DNA from: Aquibium microcysteis
Lineage (GTDB): Bacteria; Pseudomonadota; Alphaproteobacteria; Rhizobiales; Rhizobiaceae
Reading direction: 5' to 3'
Assembly (NCBI RefSeq): GCF_014495845.1
Contig: NZ_CP061080.1
Coordinates: 4,454,001 to 4,518,000, forward strand
DNA: 64,000 nt
This document shows positions 44,602 through 54,103 of the stretch, piece by piece. The translations under genes and the position numbers were made by a program. The notes under the pieces were generated by a model that was given only the letters and a program-made list of their open reading frames with translations, was not told the origin of the DNA and made no database searches. Every line of letters begins with the position of its first letter. Position 1 is the first letter of the stretch.

Positions 44602-45722
44602 CGTATGCTCTCCCCGACGATGGTCAGCTCGCGGGGAAAGGCCGAAAGCGAGCGGCAGCCGTCGCCGGTGATCAGAACGTCGTCCTCGATGCGCACGCCG
44701 ACGTCGTCGGTCCGGTAGAGCCCCGGTTCGATCGTGACGACCATGCCGGGTTCCGCCGGCTGCAGATTGCCCTTCATCACCTGCGGCGCCTCGTGAACCT
44801 CCTGTCCGAGGCCGTGCCCGGTCTTGTGCACCACCAGATCGGCAAAGCCGGCCTCGACCAGCACGCCGGTGACGGTGCGGTCGAGTTCGTCCATGGTGAG
44901 GCCGGGCCGAGCGATGGCGCGACCTTTCGCGTTCGCGGCCAGAACGGCGGCGTAGACGTCGCGATGCCGCGCGCTGGCCTCGCCGACGAAGACGGTGCGG
45001 GTGATGTCGGCATTGTAGCCGCCCCAGGCCGCGCCGAAGTCGATCAGCAGCGGATCGCCCGCCTTCAGGACCCTGTCTGCGGTGGGGGACCCGTGCGGAT
45101 CGGCGGCCGCGCCGCCGGAAAGCACGATCGGATCGAAGGCCGGGCCATCGGCGCCCTCCGCCAGCATGGCGGCGATCAGGCGGCCGCGCACGTCCCACTC
45201 GCTCATGCCCGGCCGGACGCTCTCCAGGGTGCTGGCCAGCGCCGTCTCGCTGATGGCGATCGCCTTCTCCATGGCGGCGATCTCGGCGTCGTCCTTGTGC
45301 AGGCGGATCGAGGAGATGGCGGCGTGGCAATCCAGCACCGGCGTCTCGCGGAAGGCGCGGCGCAGCGCCTCGGCCTCGAAGACGCGCATGCGCTGGCCCT
45401 CGACACCGATGCGCGAGGCATTGAGCCGGCGCGCGACCGAAGCGAAGGCGGCGTCGAAGCCGTCGGAATCTTGCCAGTAGTCGGTCTCGACCTCCGGGGC
45501 GAGCGCCTGCCAGCGCGCCTTCTCGAGCTCGGGAATGACGGCATGGAGCGCGCCTGTGCGGGTGACGAAGAGCACCGTCGGGCGCTCCATCAGATGGAAA
45601 TGCGCGCCGGTGAGGTGGTAGAAATTGGCACCGGGCACGATCGCGACCGCCTCGGCGTCGCTCGTCTCCATGGCCGCGAGCAGCTTCTGCCTGCGCGTTT
45701 CCTTCAGGCCGGGCTCGATCAT
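44598..45722 (-). CDS. M24-family metallopeptidase (Xaa-Pro dipeptidase-like)
   Basis: 374 residues. An N-terminal creatinase-like domain is followed by the pita-bread domain with all five dinuclear-metal ligands in place: Asp228, Asp239 (LLIDFGAAWGGYNAD), His303 (KTGHGLG), Glu332 (TIEPGLY) and Glu346 (VRIEDD). So it should be an active metallopeptidase, not a metal-free creatinase. It overlaps both the GntR gene (upstream) and the GAF gene. With HyuAB nearby it could cleave a dipeptide or N-acyl product of ring opening. Confidence 0.88.
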   Translation of the reverse strand: MIEPGLKETRRQKLLAAMETSDAEAVAIVPGANFYHLTGAHFHLMERPTVLFVTRTGALHAVIPELEKARWQALAPEVETDYWQDSDGFDAAFASVARRLNASRIGVEGQRMRVFEAEALRRAFRETPVLDCHAAISSIRLHKDDAEIAAMEKAIAISETALASTLESVRPGMSEWDVRGRLIAAMLAEGADGPAFDPIVLSGGAAADPHGSPTADRVLKAGDPLLIDFGAAWGGYNADITRTVFVGEASARHRDVYAAVLAANAKGRAIARPGLTMDELDRTVTGVLVEAGFADLVVHKTGHGLGQEVHEAPQVMKGNLQPAEPGMVVTIEPGLYRTDDVGVRIEDDVLITGDGCRSLSAFPRELTIVGESIR

Positions 45723-46486
45723 CGGTCGCTTCCAGTTCCGTTCGCGAGTGAGAATTTGATGCCGACTTTCGGTTCGAGGGAACGCTGCACGACGCGCAGT
45801 TCCGACATCACGTGGTCGCTCGCCAGTTCCTCGGAACGGGCGGCGTCTCCGTCCTCGATGGCGGCGAGCATCGCCGCGTGCTGATCGACGCAGCGCGCGG
45901 CCTCCTCGGCGTCGAAGAGCGGGTAGTAGTGCAGCAGATGCATGCGGCGCCCATAGTCGAGCGTGAGCTTGTAGAAGCTGCCGAGAAAGGTGTTGCCGCT
46001 GGCCGCCGATATGGCGTTGTGGAAGGCGAGGTCGGCGGCCACGATCGCGTCGATACCGCCGGCGGCGACGGCGGCAGCGTAGTCCGCATGGCGGACGCGG
46101 ATCCGTTCCAGCGACTCCGGCGTGCGCATCTCGGCGGCGAGCCGGATGATGGCGCGCGAGAGCAGCATCAGCGTGTCCATGTACTCGTGCGCATTGCTCA
46201 TCGTGTGCGGCGTGACGATGGCGCTGCGGCCCGGCAGGAAGGTGACCAGGTCCTCGCGCTGCAGCATCAGCAGCGCCTCGCGGATCGGGGTGCGGGACAG
46301 CCCGAAGCGCGCGGCGAGCGCGACCTCGTCCAGCGCGGAGCCCTGGGCCATGCGCAATGACAGGATGTCCTCCCGGAGTTCCTCGTAGACAGCCGTCGAG
46401 CCGCGGCCGCGCCTGACGGCGCCGGGGTCCGGAGCGTCGTCGTCTGCCATGCCCGTGGTCGATGCCTGTCGCGCGCCGGTCGCCAA
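45719..46486 (-). CDS. GntR-family regulator (FCD/FadR subfamily)
   Basis: 255 residues from a TTG at 46486 with GGGAGGACACGGGAA upstream; an ATG at 46450 lacks a good ribosome site. N-terminal winged helix (DEVALAARFGLSRTPIREALLMLQ) and an FCD effector domain with metal-type histidines (DLAFHNAI, then DQHAAMLAAIEDGDA). Its stop overlaps the M24 peptidase. Divergent from the ABC/HyuAB genes, which it likely represses. Confidence 0.9.
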   Translation of the reverse strand: MATGARQASTTGMADDDAPDPGAVRRGRGSTAVYEELREDILSLRMAQGSALDEVALAARFGLSRTPIREALLMLQREDLVTFLPGRSAIVTPHTMSNAHEYMDTLMLLSRAIIRLAAEMRTPESLERIRVRHADYAAAVAAGGIDAIVAADLAFHNAISAASGNTFLGSFYKLTLDYGRRMHLLHYYPLFDAEEAARCVDQHAAMLAAIEDGDAARSEELASDHVMSELRVVQRSLEPKVGIKFSLANGTGSDR

Positions 46487-46586
46487 TTCCCGTGTCCTCC
46501 CGACTTCCCCGTGTGCTTCGCCCCGAGGCTGCTTAGCCGACCTGGCACGGTCGGCAAAGCCAAATTCCGCAGCGGAAATTCCAGTT

Positions 46587-46606
46587 GCATAAAGTTTGTA
46601 TTATGC
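46587..46606. promoter_or_regulatory. Candidate GntR operator in the divergent promoter
   Basis: Inverted repeat GCATAA-N8-TTATGC, 78 bases before the binding-protein gene. A second, imperfect dyad AAATTCCGC-A-GCGGAAATT lies just upstream at 46562-46580. Either could be the site of the adjacent GntR protein. Confidence 0.5.
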
Positions 46607-46664
46607 CTACGATCCTGTTGTCCAGAGGGAATGGCGACATAACGCCGACAAGAGGAGAACCGTG

Positions 46665-47663
46665 ATGCTGAAAGGAATCTGCCGTCTCGCAGCGACGACC
46701 GCGCTGGTCGCGGCCGCGCTGACCGGAACGGCTTTCGCCAAGGACTGGAAGGTCGCCGTCTTCGCCTCGTCGGCCCAGAACGGCTTCAACCAGGCGATCT
46801 ATGCCGGCGTCGAGGCGAAGGCGAAGGAACTCGGCAACGTCGAGACGTCCATCTATGACGGCCAGTTCGATGCCGCGCTGCAGTACAGCCAGATCGAGGA
46901 CGTGCTGGCCGGCGGCCAGTTCGACGCCTTCATCGTCGTCCCCAACGACACGGTCGGCATCGCCGGCGCCGTCGAAGAGGTGGGCAAGGCTGGAAAGCCG
47001 CTCGCCACGGCGCTCTTTCCGATCGGGCCGGATCTTTCCAAGCTCGAACCCCAGGTTCCGGGCGTGACCACCACGGTCGCAGGTCCGCCGGCCGCCGGGG
47101 CGCGAGCCCAGGCCGAGGACGTCGTCAAGTTCTGCGAGGGCAAGGATCCGTGCAACGTCGCGATCCTCATCGGCCAGCGCATCTATCCCTTCGACAATCT
47201 GCGCTACGAGAGCTACGTCGAGGTGCTGGGCAAGCATCCCAACATCAAGATCGTGGCCACCGGCGAGGGCAATTACGACCCCGACAAGTCGCTGACCGTG
47301 ATGCAGGACATCCTGCAGGCCAATGCCGACATCGACGTCGTTCTGTCCAATGCCGACCAGCATCTGATCGGCGCCGAGATCGCCATCGAGGCGGCCGGCC
47401 GCGACGTCAAGGCGATGTACCTGTCCGGCGGCGGTGCCGCTTCGGTGGCCATCGACGCGATCCGTGAAGGGCGCTGGGACGTGACGCTCGCCGCCTTCCC
47501 CTTCTCGATGGGCGTCTACGCGCTCGACGCGGTGGTGAAGACGCTCGAGGGGAAGGATGCGCCGTCCTTCGTCAACATGGACGAAGTCGGTCCCGTGCCG
47601 GCGATGATCAATGCCGAGGTCCTGGCCGCGAACCCGGACTTCAAGGGCGAATGGGCCCAGTAG
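46665..47663 (+). CDS. Ribose-type (CUT2) ABC substrate-binding protein
   Basis: 332 residues from the ATG at 46665 (AGAGGAGAACC). Signal peptide cut at AFA-KD (25). RbsB-like type I periplasmic fold: VAVFASSAQNGFNQAIYAGVE, VVPNDT and MQDILQANADIDVVLSNAD. The ligand is unknown; the neighbours (HyuAB) point to a cyclic amide rather than a simple sugar. First gene of the plus-strand operon; a hairpin follows it. Confidence 0.9.
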   Translation: MLKGICRLAATTALVAAALTGTAFAKDWKVAVFASSAQNGFNQAIYAGVEAKAKELGNVETSIYDGQFDAALQYSQIEDVLAGGQFDAFIVVPNDTVGIAGAVEEVGKAGKPLATALFPIGPDLSKLEPQVPGVTTTVAGPPAAGARAQAEDVVKFCEGKDPCNVAILIGQRIYPFDNLRYESYVEVLGKHPNIKIVATGEGNYDPDKSLTVMQDILQANADIDVVLSNADQHLIGAEIAIEAAGRDVKAMYLSGGGAASVAIDAIREGRWDVTLAAFPFSMGVYALDAVVKTLEGKDAPSFVNMDEVGPVPAMINAEVLAANPDFKGEWAQ

Positions 47664-47689
47664 AACAACAAGACGACCCGATCGACACC

Positions 47690-47722
47690 GCCGGCCCCGA
47701 GGGGCATCGGGGCCGGCCCCTT
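47690..47722 (+). terminator. Hairpin between the binding-protein gene and hyuA
   Basis: An 11-bp perfect stem (GCCGGCCCCGA / TCGGGGCCGGC, 6-base loop) followed by CCCCTT. The T-run is too weak for a full stop. It is likely a read-through attenuator or 3' stabiliser that gives excess binding protein. Confidence 0.6.
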
Positions 47723-47751
47723 CGACAAGAGTTGCTAGCGGGAGAATTGAC

Positions 47752-49773
47752 GTGACAGGCAGGTCCTATCGCGTGTCGGCCGATATTGGCGGTACGTTCA
47801 CCGATCTCGTGTTCCAGGATGCCGAGACCGGCGTGTGCGAGGCCTTCAAGGTCCTGTCGACGCCGCACAACCCGGCGCTCGCCGTCATCGAGGGCGTGGA
47901 GAGGCACCTTCCGGAGGGCTCCGCCGTCGACTTCTTCGTTCACGGCACCACGGTCGGCTTGAACGCGGTGCTGACCCGCCGCGGCGCGAGGGTCGCTCTC
48001 GTCACCACGAAGAACTACCGCGACGTCTACACCATCCAGGGCAATGACCGCGGCGAGATCTTCTCGATCCACTGGCGCAAGCCGCGGCCTCTGGTGGAGA
48101 TACCGGACACCTACACGGTGGCCGAGCGCATCAACGCGAAGGGCGAGATCGAGACGCCGCTCGACGTCTCCGAACTGGACGCGGTGGTCGAGGCGGTCCG
48201 GACGAAAGGCTATGAGGCCATCGCCGTCTGCCTCCTCTTCTCGTTCAAGAACCCCGCCCATGAACTCGCCGTCGAGGCCTATCTCCGGGAGAGGCTTCCC
48301 GACGTTCCGATCACCCTGTCGCACCGCGTTTCTCCCGAGTGGCGCGAATATGCCCGTACCTCCACGACCGCGATGGACGCCTACGCCGCGCCGGTGGTGC
48401 GGCGCTATCTCGACACGCTGGTGACGCAGCTCTCGTCGCGCCTTCCCAGCGGCCGCCAACTGCACGTCATGAAGTCGAACGGCGGCGCCATGACGGCGGC
48501 CGCAGCGACCGACATGCCGCTGCAGACGCTCTTGTCTGGCCCCGTGGGCGGCGCCATCGGCGGCCAGACGCTGGCTGCGGAGATCGGCAAGCCGAACCTG
48601 ATCTGCGTCGACATGGGCGGCACGTCCTTCGACGCCAGCCTGATCATCGACGGTAAGCCGTCCGCCTCCAACGAGGCGGAACTCGAAGGCCTGCCGATCC
48701 AGATGTCGGTGGTCGACATCCACGTCATCGGCGCCGGCGGCGGCTCGATCGCCTGGGAAGAGGCCGGCGCCGTGCGTGTCGGCCCGAAATCGGCCGGCTC
48801 CGTGCCCGGTCCCGCCTGCTACGGGCGCGGCGGCACCGAGCCGACCGTCAGCGACGCCAATCTCGTGCTCGGACGGCTCGATTCGTCCAATTTCGCCGGC
48901 GGCTCGATGACGCTGGACAAGGGGAAGGCGCGCGAGGCCGTCGGCGCGCTCGGCGCCCGCTTCGGCCTGTCCACCGAAGCCATGGCGCAGGGCATCATCG
49001 ACATCATCAATGCCAAGATGGCCGATGCCATCCGCACCATCACCATCCGCCGGGGCATCGATCCGCGCGACTTCGCGCTCGTTGCCTATGGCGGCGCGGG
49101 GCCGGCGCAGGCGGTGGCGCTCGCCCAGCAACTCGACATCCGCGAAGTGGTGATCCCGGTGATGCCGGGCGCCTTCTCCGCCTGGGGCATGCTCCAGACC
49201 GACGTCCGGCACGACTTCAAGATGACCTATTACGGCTTCTGGCACCAGATCGATGCCGCCGACCTTGCGGAGAAGTTCCTGGCGCTGGAGGCCGAAGGAA
49301 CCGGCTATCTGCAGAAGGAAGGCTTCTCCGATACGGATATCTCCTTCGAGCGCTTCGCCGACTTCCGTTATCACGGTCAGGAATACGTGCTGACCATCCC
49401 CGTGCCGGCGGGCACCATCGACATGGCGGCGGTGCGCGCCTCCTTCGACGAGGCCTATGATCGTCAGTACGGCCATTCGAGCCCCGAGGCACAGGTCGAG
49501 GTGGCCAACCTGCGCGTGGCGGCGCTCGGCACGCTCGCCCGCCCCGGCATTCCGGACCCGGCGGTGCTGGGGCGCACCGCGCCGCGTGGCCGCCGCGTCT
49601 ACTTCGACGGCATCGAGCATGACGCGGCCGTCCTCAACCGCGACGAATTCGCCAAGGGCGAGGCGATCGAGGGTCCCGCGATCATCGAGGAGGCCACCGC
49701 GACGACGATCCTGCCGCCTGACTGGCGTGCCGAGGTGATCACCGGCGGCCAGCTTCTCCTGACGCGACGCTGA
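47752..49773 (+). CDS. hyuA: Hydantoinase/5-oxoprolinase subunit A (HyuA)
   Basis: 673 residues from a GTG at 47752 (GCGGGAGAA upstream); a longer open frame through the binding-protein end is not used. ASKHA-type ATPase motifs are SADIGGTFTDLVF at the start, FFVHGTTVGLNAVL and LICVDMGGTSFDASL, then the C-terminal hydantoinase A region. With HyuB it performs ATP-dependent opening of a cyclic amide (hydantoin, N-methylhydantoin, 5-oxoproline or acetophenone-carboxylase-type reactions). Confidence 0.9.
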   Translation: MTGRSYRVSADIGGTFTDLVFQDAETGVCEAFKVLSTPHNPALAVIEGVERHLPEGSAVDFFVHGTTVGLNAVLTRRGARVALVTTKNYRDVYTIQGNDRGEIFSIHWRKPRPLVEIPDTYTVAERINAKGEIETPLDVSELDAVVEAVRTKGYEAIAVCLLFSFKNPAHELAVEAYLRERLPDVPITLSHRVSPEWREYARTSTTAMDAYAAPVVRRYLDTLVTQLSSRLPSGRQLHVMKSNGGAMTAAAATDMPLQTLLSGPVGGAIGGQTLAAEIGKPNLICVDMGGTSFDASLIIDGKPSASNEAELEGLPIQMSVVDIHVIGAGGGSIAWEEAGAVRVGPKSAGSVPGPACYGRGGTEPTVSDANLVLGRLDSSNFAGGSMTLDKGKAREAVGALGARFGLSTEAMAQGIIDIINAKMADAIRTITIRRGIDPRDFALVAYGGAGPAQAVALAQQLDIREVVIPVMPGAFSAWGMLQTDVRHDFKMTYYGFWHQIDAADLAEKFLALEAEGTGYLQKEGFSDTDISFERFADFRYHGQEYVLTIPVPAGTIDMAAVRASFDEAYDRQYGHSSPEAQVEVANLRVAALGTLARPGIPDPAVLGRTAPRGRRVYFDGIEHDAAVLNRDEFAKGEAIEGPAIIEEATATTILPPDWRAEVITGGQLLLTRR

Positions 49774-49787
49774 GAAGGACATCGACC

Positions 49788-51491
49788 ATGGCTATCGCCG
49801 ATCCGATCACCACCGAAGTCGTCCGCAACTTCGTCATTTCCTGTGCCAAGGACATGAACGCCGCGCTCTGGCGTTCGGCCTTCTCGGCGATCATCTACGA
49901 GGGCCGCGACAGCGCGGTCGCGCTGCTCGACGAGAAGGGCAACATGCTCGGCCAGTCGACCGGCGTTCCGCTGTTCGTCGGCGCCATCGACGCCTGCGTG
50001 AAGCTGGTGCTGGAGCGCTACGGCGAGGACATCCACCCAGGCGACATCTTCATCCTCAACGATTCCTACCTGCAGGGAACCCACCTGCACGACGTCACCG
50101 CCATCGGGCCGCTGTTCTACAAGGACGAACTGGTCGGCTTCGGCGCGGCGCGCGCGCACTGGCAGGACATCGGCGCCATCGACCCCGGCTCGACCATGGG
50201 CTCGACCTCGATCTTTCACGAGGGCCTGCGGCTCGGACCCACCCGCATCGTGTCGAAGTCGAAGCGGATTCCCGAGTGGTTCGATCTGCTGACCCGCAAC
50301 ACGCGGCTCAAGGACATGACGATCGGCGATCTGAACGCTCAGATCACGTCGATCCGCACGGGGGAGAAGCGTCTGTCGCAGATACTCGACCGCATCGGCG
50401 CCGACACCTACCGTTCCGCCTGCGCCAACATCTTCGAACAGGCCCGGCTGCTCGACCGCGAAGCCATCGGCAGGCTGCAGGACGGCAGCTACTACCGCGA
50501 GGGCTATCTCGACGACGACGGCGTCACCACCGACCCGGTCAAGGTGGCGCTCCGGCTCACCATCGAAGGCGAGCGGATGATCATCGACCTCGAAGGCTCG
50601 TCGGGGCCTGTCCAGGGCTCGATCAACTGCGGCGCCGTCCAGACCGAGTCGCTGCTGCGGCTCGCCTACAAGACCATGATCAACCCCGACCGCGCGATCA
50701 CCGGCGGCTCCTTCTCGACCATGGAGGTGCGCATCCCGGACGAGTGCATCTTCAACGCCCGCGAACCTGCCGCCTGCGAATGGTACTTCACCGGGCTCGG
50801 CCTGCTCGCTGACCTGATGATCTCCTGCCTCGGCGAGGCGATGCCCGAGAAGGCCACCGCCGCGCACTATGGCGACTCCATGGTCGCGGCCTTCTTCGAC
50901 ATGGATCCGAAGCGCGGCCAGTGGATCTCGGTTGAGCCGACGGCCGGCGGCTGGGGCGGCGCCAAGGGTTCGGACGGCGAAAGCGCGCTGATCAACCTCG
51001 TCAACGGAGGCTTCCGCAACCTGCCGGCCGAGGTCTACGAGACCAAGTTCCCGGTGCGGGTCGAGGAGTTCTCGCTGCGCCGGGATTCCGGCGGGCCCGG
51101 GCGCTGGCGCGGCGGCATGGGGGTGGTGCGCAGCTACCGCCTGCTCGAGGACTGCTACGGCGCGCTCTGGTTCGAACGCTCGCGCACGCCGGCCTGGGGC
51201 ATCAACGGGGGCCTCGACGGACAGGGTCCCGACAACGACATCGTCCACCCGGACGGCCAGGTGGAGAAGCCGCTCAAGATGCGCGCCAGGCGCTTCTCCA
51301 AGGGCACGCTGTTCGTCACCCGCACCGGCGGCGGCGGCGGCAATGGCAACCCCAAGGCGAGGCCGGTCGACGAGGTGCTGCACGACGTCGTCTCCGGGGC
51401 GGTGTCGCGCGACGCCGCGCTTTCGCAGTATGGTGTCGCCATCAACCCCGACCTGACGGTCGATGCCGCCCGCACCGAAAGGCGGGCCTGA
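49788..51491 (+). CDS. hyuB: Hydantoinase/5-oxoprolinase subunit B (HyuB)
   Basis: 567 residues. Family marks: IADPITTEVVRNFVISCAKDMN at the start (cut by the usual pattern DPIT-E), HPGDIFILNDSYLQGTHLHDV and RDSGGPGRWRGGMGVVRSY near the C-terminus. It is the second subunit, 14 bases behind hyuA. Its C-terminus is extended past the family core by about 60 residues (EVLHDVVSG ...), as in larger HyuB forms. Confidence 0.92.
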   Translation: MAIADPITTEVVRNFVISCAKDMNAALWRSAFSAIIYEGRDSAVALLDEKGNMLGQSTGVPLFVGAIDACVKLVLERYGEDIHPGDIFILNDSYLQGTHLHDVTAIGPLFYKDELVGFGAARAHWQDIGAIDPGSTMGSTSIFHEGLRLGPTRIVSKSKRIPEWFDLLTRNTRLKDMTIGDLNAQITSIRTGEKRLSQILDRIGADTYRSACANIFEQARLLDREAIGRLQDGSYYREGYLDDDGVTTDPVKVALRLTIEGERMIIDLEGSSGPVQGSINCGAVQTESLLRLAYKTMINPDRAITGGSFSTMEVRIPDECIFNAREPAACEWYFTGLGLLADLMISCLGEAMPEKATAAHYGDSMVAAFFDMDPKRGQWISVEPTAGGWGGAKGSDGESALINLVNGGFRNLPAEVYETKFPVRVEEFSLRRDSGGPGRWRGGMGVVRSYRLLEDCYGALWFERSRTPAWGINGGLDGQGPDNDIVHPDGQVEKPLKMRARRFSKGTLFVTRTGGGGGNGNPKARPVDEVLHDVVSGAVSRDAALSQYGVAINPDLTVDAARTERRA

Positions 51492-51528
51492 CGACGGAAA
51501 GGCCGGCGGCGGGCAGGAAAGGCACGAG

Positions 51529-53100
51529 ATGGCGGCTGGAACCGGGGACTTGACAGGGCAGGCGGCGCGAGCCGATGCGGCTGCGCCCTGCATCAGCCTC
51601 TCCGGCATCTCCAAGTCCTTTTCCGGCGTCGAGGTCCTGCGCGTCGTTTCCATCGACTTCATGCCCGGCGAGATCCACGGGCTGATCGGGGAAAACGGCG
51701 CCGGCAAATCGACGGTCGGCAAGATCGTCGGCGGCTATTATTCGCGATCGTCGGGTGACCTCGTCGTCTTCGGCGAGAGCGTCACGCAATGGGATCCACC
51801 GCTGGCGCTGGCCCGCGGCGTCGCCATGATGCACCAGGAACTGCAGCTGGTGCCGGCGCTGTCGGTCGCCGAGAACGTCTTCCTCGGCATCGAACACGGC
51901 CGCGCCGGCCTCCTCGTCGGCGACGAGGAGCGGCGGCTGGCGGACATCGCCGCTTTCGCCGGCTTCGACCTCGATCCAAAAGCGCCCGCAGGCGCTCTGT
52001 CGATCGCCGACCAGCAGAAGGTCGAAATCATGCGGGCGCTTGCCCGCGAGGCCCGTGTCATCGTCATGGACGAGCCGACCTCCTCGCTGACCCATGACGA
52101 GGCGGAGCGGCTGCACGGCGTCATGCGCAAGCTGCGCGACCGCGGCTGCACCATCATCTACGTCTCGCATTTTCTCGATCACGTTCTCGACGTCTGCGAC
52201 ACCGTCACGGTCATGCGCGACGGCGCCGTCATCCGCACGGAAAAGGCTGCGGCGGAGACCAAGGCCTCGCTGATTGCGGCGATGATCGGCCGCCCGGCCG
52301 CCGATGTCGCCTATCCGCCGCTGCCGCCGGAGCCGGACCGCACCGGCACGCCGCTACTGTCCGTGCGCGGCCTGGCCACGGCAACCGGGGTGCGCTCCGC
52401 CGACATCGACCTCTGGCCCGGCGAGATCGTCGGCCTCGTCGGCCTCGTCGGCAGCGGCCGCACCGAGATCGCGCGGGCCATCTTCGGCGCCGACCCCTCC
52501 ACGGCGGGCACCGTCTCGATCGGCGGGGAAGCCTACGATCTCCGATCGCCGCGGTCCTCTGTCGAGCGCGGCATCGCCATGGTTCCGGAGGATCGCCGCA
52601 AGCAGGGGCTCGTGCTGACGCAGACCGTGCGCCCGAACATGACGCTGCCGCACCTGTCGGCCTTCGCCCGATTCGGACTGGTCCGGACCGGCGGCGAGCG
52701 GGCCGAGGCGCGCCGGCTGATCGATTATTTCGGCGTCCAGCCCGGTCATGTCGACGGCGCGGTCGCCACCTATTCGGGTGGCAACCAGCAGAAGGTGGTG
52801 ATGGGCAAGTGGATCCTCGGCGACCCCCGCATCGTCATCCTCGACGAACCGAGCCGCGGCGTCGACGTAGGCGCCCGCCGCCGCATTCATGAATTCGTCG
52901 GCGAAACCGCGCGGCGCGGCGCGGCGATCCTGCTCATCTCGTCGGAGATCGAGGAGGTGATGGGGCTGGCGCACCGTGCTTACACGGTCTCCGGTGGGCG
53001 CGTCACCGGCGGGTTCGTACCCGCCGGAACGACGGTGGACGAGGTCATCTGGCGGCTGTTCCACGAACAGGGCGCCGAAAAGGCAGGGGCAACGGCATGA
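51529..53100 (+). CDS. Ribose-type (CUT2) ABC ATPase, duplicated
   Basis: 523 residues from the ATG at 51529. Two ATPase halves as in RbsA: the first has GENGAGKST and DEPTSSLTHDEAE; the second has a degenerate Walker A (VGLVGSGRTEI), the signature YSGGNQQKVVMGKW and DEPSRGVDVGARR. Works with the binding protein at 46665 and the permease that overlaps it (ATGA). Confidence 0.92.
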   Translation: MAAGTGDLTGQAARADAAAPCISLSGISKSFSGVEVLRVVSIDFMPGEIHGLIGENGAGKSTVGKIVGGYYSRSSGDLVVFGESVTQWDPPLALARGVAMMHQELQLVPALSVAENVFLGIEHGRAGLLVGDEERRLADIAAFAGFDLDPKAPAGALSIADQQKVEIMRALAREARVIVMDEPTSSLTHDEAERLHGVMRKLRDRGCTIIYVSHFLDHVLDVCDTVTVMRDGAVIRTEKAAAETKASLIAAMIGRPAADVAYPPLPPEPDRTGTPLLSVRGLATATGVRSADIDLWPGEIVGLVGLVGSGRTEIARAIFGADPSTAGTVSIGGEAYDLRSPRSSVERGIAMVPEDRRKQGLVLTQTVRPNMTLPHLSAFARFGLVRTGGERAEARRLIDYFGVQPGHVDGAVATYSGGNQQKVVMGKWILGDPRIVILDEPSRGVDVGARRRIHEFVGETARRGAAILLISSEIEEVMGLAHRAYTVSGGRVTGGFVPAGTTVDEVIWRLFHEQGAEKAGATA

Positions 53101-54065
53101 CGGCGAGCGCGCGCGAGACGGGACGGGGGTTCGGCGGCGCGGCCGCCCTGAGGCTGCTCCAGACCTATGCCGTCGCGGCCATGATCCTCGTTCTGATGGT
53201 CCTGCTTTCGCTGTCGAGCGATTCCTTCCTCACCGTCCAGAACCTGATCAACATCCTGAACCAGAACACGCCCCTCGCCATCATGGCGGCGGCGATGACG
53301 CTGGTGATCATCTGCGGCGGCTTCGATCTGTCGGTCGGCGCGATCTTCGCCGTCGCAAGCGTGACGGCGGCCTGGCTGGCGCTCAACGTCCACCCCTATG
53401 CGGGGCTGATGGCCGCGCCGCTGGTCGGCATGCTGCTCGGCTTCGTCAACGGGCTGACGATCACCACGCTGAACATCCACTCCTTCCTGGCGACGCTGGC
53501 GACGGGACTGGTCTATCGCGGGATCGCCATCCTGATCACCGGCGGAACGCTCCTGCCGGTGCGGCTCGACGATTTCACCTGGCTCGGCCGCGGCCGGATC
53601 GGCGCGGTCTACTATGCCGTGATCGTGCTCGTCGTCTTCGCCGTGGCGCTGACCATCCTCCTCAACCGCTCGACGATCGGACGCAAGATCCTCGCCGTCG
53701 GCGGCAACGAGGAGGCGGCGATCCTGTCGGGCATCCGCACCACGCGCATCAAGATCGTCGCCTTCTCGATCAACGGTTTCGCGGCGGGACTGGCAGCCGC
53801 CATCGCCACCTCGCGCATCTCGCTCGGCCAGGCGACGGCCGGCACCGGCATGGAGCTCGAGGCGATCGCCGCCGTCATCATCGGCGGCACGTCGATCTAT
53901 GGCGGCCAGGGCGCCGTCTGGCGCTCGGTGGCGGGCGTCTTCATGCTGGCGCTGATCAACAACGGCTTCAACATCCTGAACGCCGATCCCTTCTACAAGG
54001 ATCTGACGACCGGCCTGATCATCGTCGCGGCGGTCGGCATCAGCGCCGCCGGCCGGCGGAGATAG
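53097..54065 (+). CDS. Ribose-type (CUT2) ABC permease
   Basis: 322 residues with about eight to ten membrane segments; RbsC-like motifs ICGGFDLSVGAIFAVA and AVGGNEEAAILSGI, then IAAVIIGGTSIYGGQGAVW. Inner-membrane channel of the hyu-linked importer. Last gene of the operon, 38 bases from the convergent mtnA. Confidence 0.92.
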   Translation: MTASARETGRGFGGAAALRLLQTYAVAAMILVLMVLLSLSSDSFLTVQNLINILNQNTPLAIMAAAMTLVIICGGFDLSVGAIFAVASVTAAWLALNVHPYAGLMAAPLVGMLLGFVNGLTITTLNIHSFLATLATGLVYRGIAILITGGTLLPVRLDDFTWLGRGRIGAVYYAVIVLVVFAVALTILLNRSTIGRKILAVGGNEEAAILSGIRTTRIKIVAFSINGFAAGLAAAIATSRISLGQATAGTGMELEAIAAVIIGGTSIYGGQGAVWRSVAGVFMLALINNGFNILNADPFYKDLTTGLIIVAAVGISAAGRRR

Positions 54066-54103
54066 GAACGCCGCCGGATCCGCTGCAGCCCTGCCCGCTT
54101 CGC

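Noticed and set aside
44598..45722. Creatinase identity for the M24 protein, given the nearby hydantoinase
   Set aside because: All five metal ligands are present, whereas creatinases lack them, so a metallopeptidase is more likely.
47641..49782. A 713-codon minus-strand open frame
   Set aside because: It is antisense to hyuA, which has full ATPase motifs and a ribosome site.
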